Under the pieces are notes generated by a model that was given only the letters and a program-made list of their open reading frames with translations, did not search any database and was not told where the DNA came from. Shown in pieces: positions 61,901 through 64,000 of a stretch of 64,000 nt of DNA; position 1 is the first letter of the stretch, and each line of letters begins with the position of its first letter. The stretch covers positions 310,001 through 374,000 of the forward strand of contig JANPWX010000037.1 in assembly GCA_024734555.1 (NCBI GenBank), in the 5' to 3' direction. The stretch is from Trochalopteron elliotii (Eukaryota > Chordata > Aves > Passeriformes > Leiothrichidae). The position numbers and the translations under genes were made by a program.

Positions 61901-63295
61901 GGAGGAGTGTCCAGGGGGACCACCATGGAGATAAAGCTTCTTTCCTCAGCCCCTGGAGCTCCTGGGCCGAGGTGTCAGCCTTTCTCGTGTCCCCTCTCCT
62001 GTGCAGCAGGTGGTGGCAGTGCAGTCAGGCTGCAGGAGGTGATGCTGCCAGTGGTGGGCCATGAGATCTGCTCCCAGGAGGACTGGTGGGGATCCCAGGT
62101 GAAGGACACCATGCTCTGTGCAGGTGGACGTGGCGTGAGGGCAGGATGCAGTGTAAGAGCTCTTAGAATCCAAGTGGTTTCAAGCTGCCCTCTTTTCTTT
62201 TTCCTTCCTCTCTCATCTTGCTGTGCCTCAAGTTCTGGTTTTGCCATTTCTCCACCTGCAATAGTTCTCCTGCAAATCCTGGTCCCTCTGCTGCTTTCTG
62301 CTGAATATCTTCTGAACCAGACCTTCTCCACATTCCTCCAGAGATCAGTGAGCAGGGAGAAAAACCTCCAGATCCTCAGGGGGCACCTCTCCCCTCTGAT
62401 TTTGGGGAGTAGATTGGCCTTGTCTCTCAGCAGCATCCTGGAGACAAGGGTGAAACTTTGGCAGTCACCTCTGCCCTGACACAAAGGGTGAAGCTACAAG
62501 GAAGTTTGTCCACTCTTCCAATGCTGCTGTGTTGTTGCACCCTGAGCCAGGCATTGCTGCCTCCTGCTTGTCACCCTTCTCCTTCCCATCCACTCTGTTT
62601 ACAGCTGAGGTTGCTGCAAGTTTGGGCTATGTCCAGCAGCTCCCTCTGACCCAGCTTAGGTGGAAAAAGTTGATCTTGTGAGGTTCCCATTATCCCAGAG
62701 GATCCAGGTGGCCTCAGCATCAAGGCGAGGAGGTTTGGCATGTGGAGTCAAGAAATATCTGTTACCTCTTCCTGTATTCCCTTCACTGCAAAGATGGCTT
62801 CTAGTAAAAGCAGCCACACAAAGCCCTTTAAAAATCGTGGGAAAATGCATAATGTGTGATTATATAAATGTAGGCATATAATATAGAAATGTATAGAGAT
62901 AAAGCAGGTTGTACAATTACATATAGTACAGTTATAGGTATGGGATAATTATAGGTCTGTAGATATTTAGTGTATTTTTTTGTGTGTGTGGTTTAATTCT
63001 GTCAGAACCTTGTTACAAACCACGTTGTGAGCCTAGGAAGAGCCTTTATCTTCTCACATATTTTAAGTCTTTAGTGCTCCTTAATCTTATCCAGCCATTG
63101 CTCAGATAATTTGGCTGAATATTTCCTTTCCTTCCTCCAATCCAGGGGGACTCTGGGGGGCCTCTCAACTGCTACAGGGAGGATCACTGGGAAGTCCATG
63201 GGATTGTGAGTTTTGGGTTAGCTCCCTACTGTAACACCTACCAGAAGCCCACAGTCTTCACACGTGTGTCAGCCTATGTGGACTGGATCTACTGT
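58947..63295 (+). pseudogene. Chymotrypsin-like elastase (CELA/CTRC-type), broken in exon 5
   Basis: This is an S1 serine protease of the pancreatic elastase group, normally a secreted zymogen. Exons: 58947-58980, 59449-59549, 59700-59809, 60969-61100, 61750-61885, 62007-62152, 63146-63295. Exon 1 gives a signal peptide (MFQFLVLLCCLG); exon 2 an activation site (AGR|VTGG); exon 3 CGGTLISSKWVMTEAHC with the catalytic His; exon 5 DIALLHL with the Asp; exon 7 GDSGGPLNC with the Ser. Exon 5 is 136 bases, but the flanking phases require two modulo three (137 expected). One base is missing near 61796-61801. After re-framing, the conserved TGWG motif has TGA (61870-61872) in place of Trp. Splice sites are otherwise canonical. 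The usual small last exon after VDWIYC is not securely found; a short candidate begins about 63388. Which paralogue it is (CELA1, 2, 3 or CTRC) is undecided. Assembly error remains possible. Confidence 0.75.
60420..60800 (-). mobile_element. CR1 LINE 3' fragment in elastase intron 3
   Basis: It includes cctctaaaatcattaagtcc, cctccagggatggtgactcc, ccctgggcagcctgttccaa and ctcagctgctaattcaccag. This is the longest CR1 copy in the window. Confidence 0.9.
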
Positions 63296-64000
63296 GTAAG
63301 TTGCTTCATGCCTGTGCATCTCCTCTGAAAGCAAGGGATTGGCCAGAGGGATTTTTCATTTATTTTTAATTTATTTTTCATTCAGAGTAGTTTTTTTGTG
63401 TATTAAACCATCAGGAGTGGAACAAGGAAATCTGGGGACGTCTAAAATCAGGATATTTGATGCTACTTTTGCTGTAGTCAAACAATTGTAAGGAAGCAGC
63501 TGCTGCCTCAGAGCTGAAATGCTCTGCTGAGGGCCACAGACAAAATTCAAGCCAGGCAGGAGCTGGGCTCCGTGTCCAAAAAATTATCATCACCATTCAC
63601 CCAGACAAAACCTTGCTGCAGGAAACCACGGGAGGAATTAGCTGGATGGGAAATGCAGCAAACATAAAACATCTCTAAAAGTGCAAATCCTGCAGTGCTG
63701 CACTACCCACCCTCAGCTTTACATTTGGGAATGAACAACGAGTTCTTTTCTGCATAAATAATGCTTGGCACAAGAAGAAGCCTTTTCCTAGGATGGTTTT
63801 GTGGAAAAGCCTCTGTAAATTGTGGGTTCTACTGGAAAGAAAGGTGGGGAGAGGTATTTTTAATAATTGTGGGTTAGAGGGAGGCCAGTGTGGTCCATAA
63901 ACCTTTTTGGGTGGGAATAGGTTGTTAGAGCAGTCCCCTGGCTCAGCTGGGAACAAACCCTTCTTCAGACCATTCCCTGGGATGGACACATGCCTTATTC
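63296..64000. other. Sequence downstream of elastase exon 7
   Basis: A canonical gtaagt donor follows exon 7. A pyrimidine-rich stretch ending ttttcattcag (to about 63387) could precede a tiny terminal exon (seven codons including a TAA). Nothing else is recognisable to the window edge. Confidence 0.3.

Overview
The window is vertebrate nuclear DNA, almost certainly from a songbird (Passeriformes). The main clues are many 5'-truncated CR1 LINE copies, one tRNA-Ile-headed, CR1-tailed SINE like the songbird TguSINE1 family, an avian-type ERV solo LTR, compact introns, and two genes (WDR48, GORASP1) in the tail-to-tail order known from human 3p22.

Layout. 1-1390: repeats, then a GC-rich promoter with a TATA box, three CACGCC(C) boxes and two YY1-like motifs. 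1391-26788 (+): complete WDR48 (UAF1), 19 coding exons. All reading phases close, giving 677 codons, the usual length of the family. 26789-33652: convergent 3' region, with probable WDR48 3'UTR on the left and probable GORASP1 3'UTR on the right. 33653-38503 (-): GORASP1 (GRASP65) from its second coding exon to the stop, 405 residues visible. Its first coding exon and promoter most likely lie in or next to a 380-base assembly gap (39480-39859) that is flanked by tandem GC boxes. 39905-40330: a CR1 copy whose 3' tail is repeated three times with a 62-base period. 40487-58880: about 18 kb of mostly AT-rich sequence with no gene I can name. It holds low-complexity DNA, a minus-strand solo LTR, CR1 fragments and two weak exon candidates. 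58947-63295 (+): a pancreatic-type chymotrypsin-like elastase gene with seven recognisable exons and an intact His/Asp/Ser triad. Its fifth exon carries a one-base deficit and an in-frame TGA, so it is probably a pseudogene.

Function. UAF1 is the WD40 activator of the deubiquitinases USP1, USP12 and USP46. GRASP65 tethers Golgi cisternae through its two GRASP/PDZ-like domains. The elastase would be a secreted digestive zymogen. The three are neighbours by synteny and there is no operon-like cooperation. I found no previously unknown system. The items most worth checking are the damaged elastase, the gapped GORASP1 promoter, the absence of a recognisable TTC21A where human synteny predicts it, and the YY1/start-codon overlap of WDR48.
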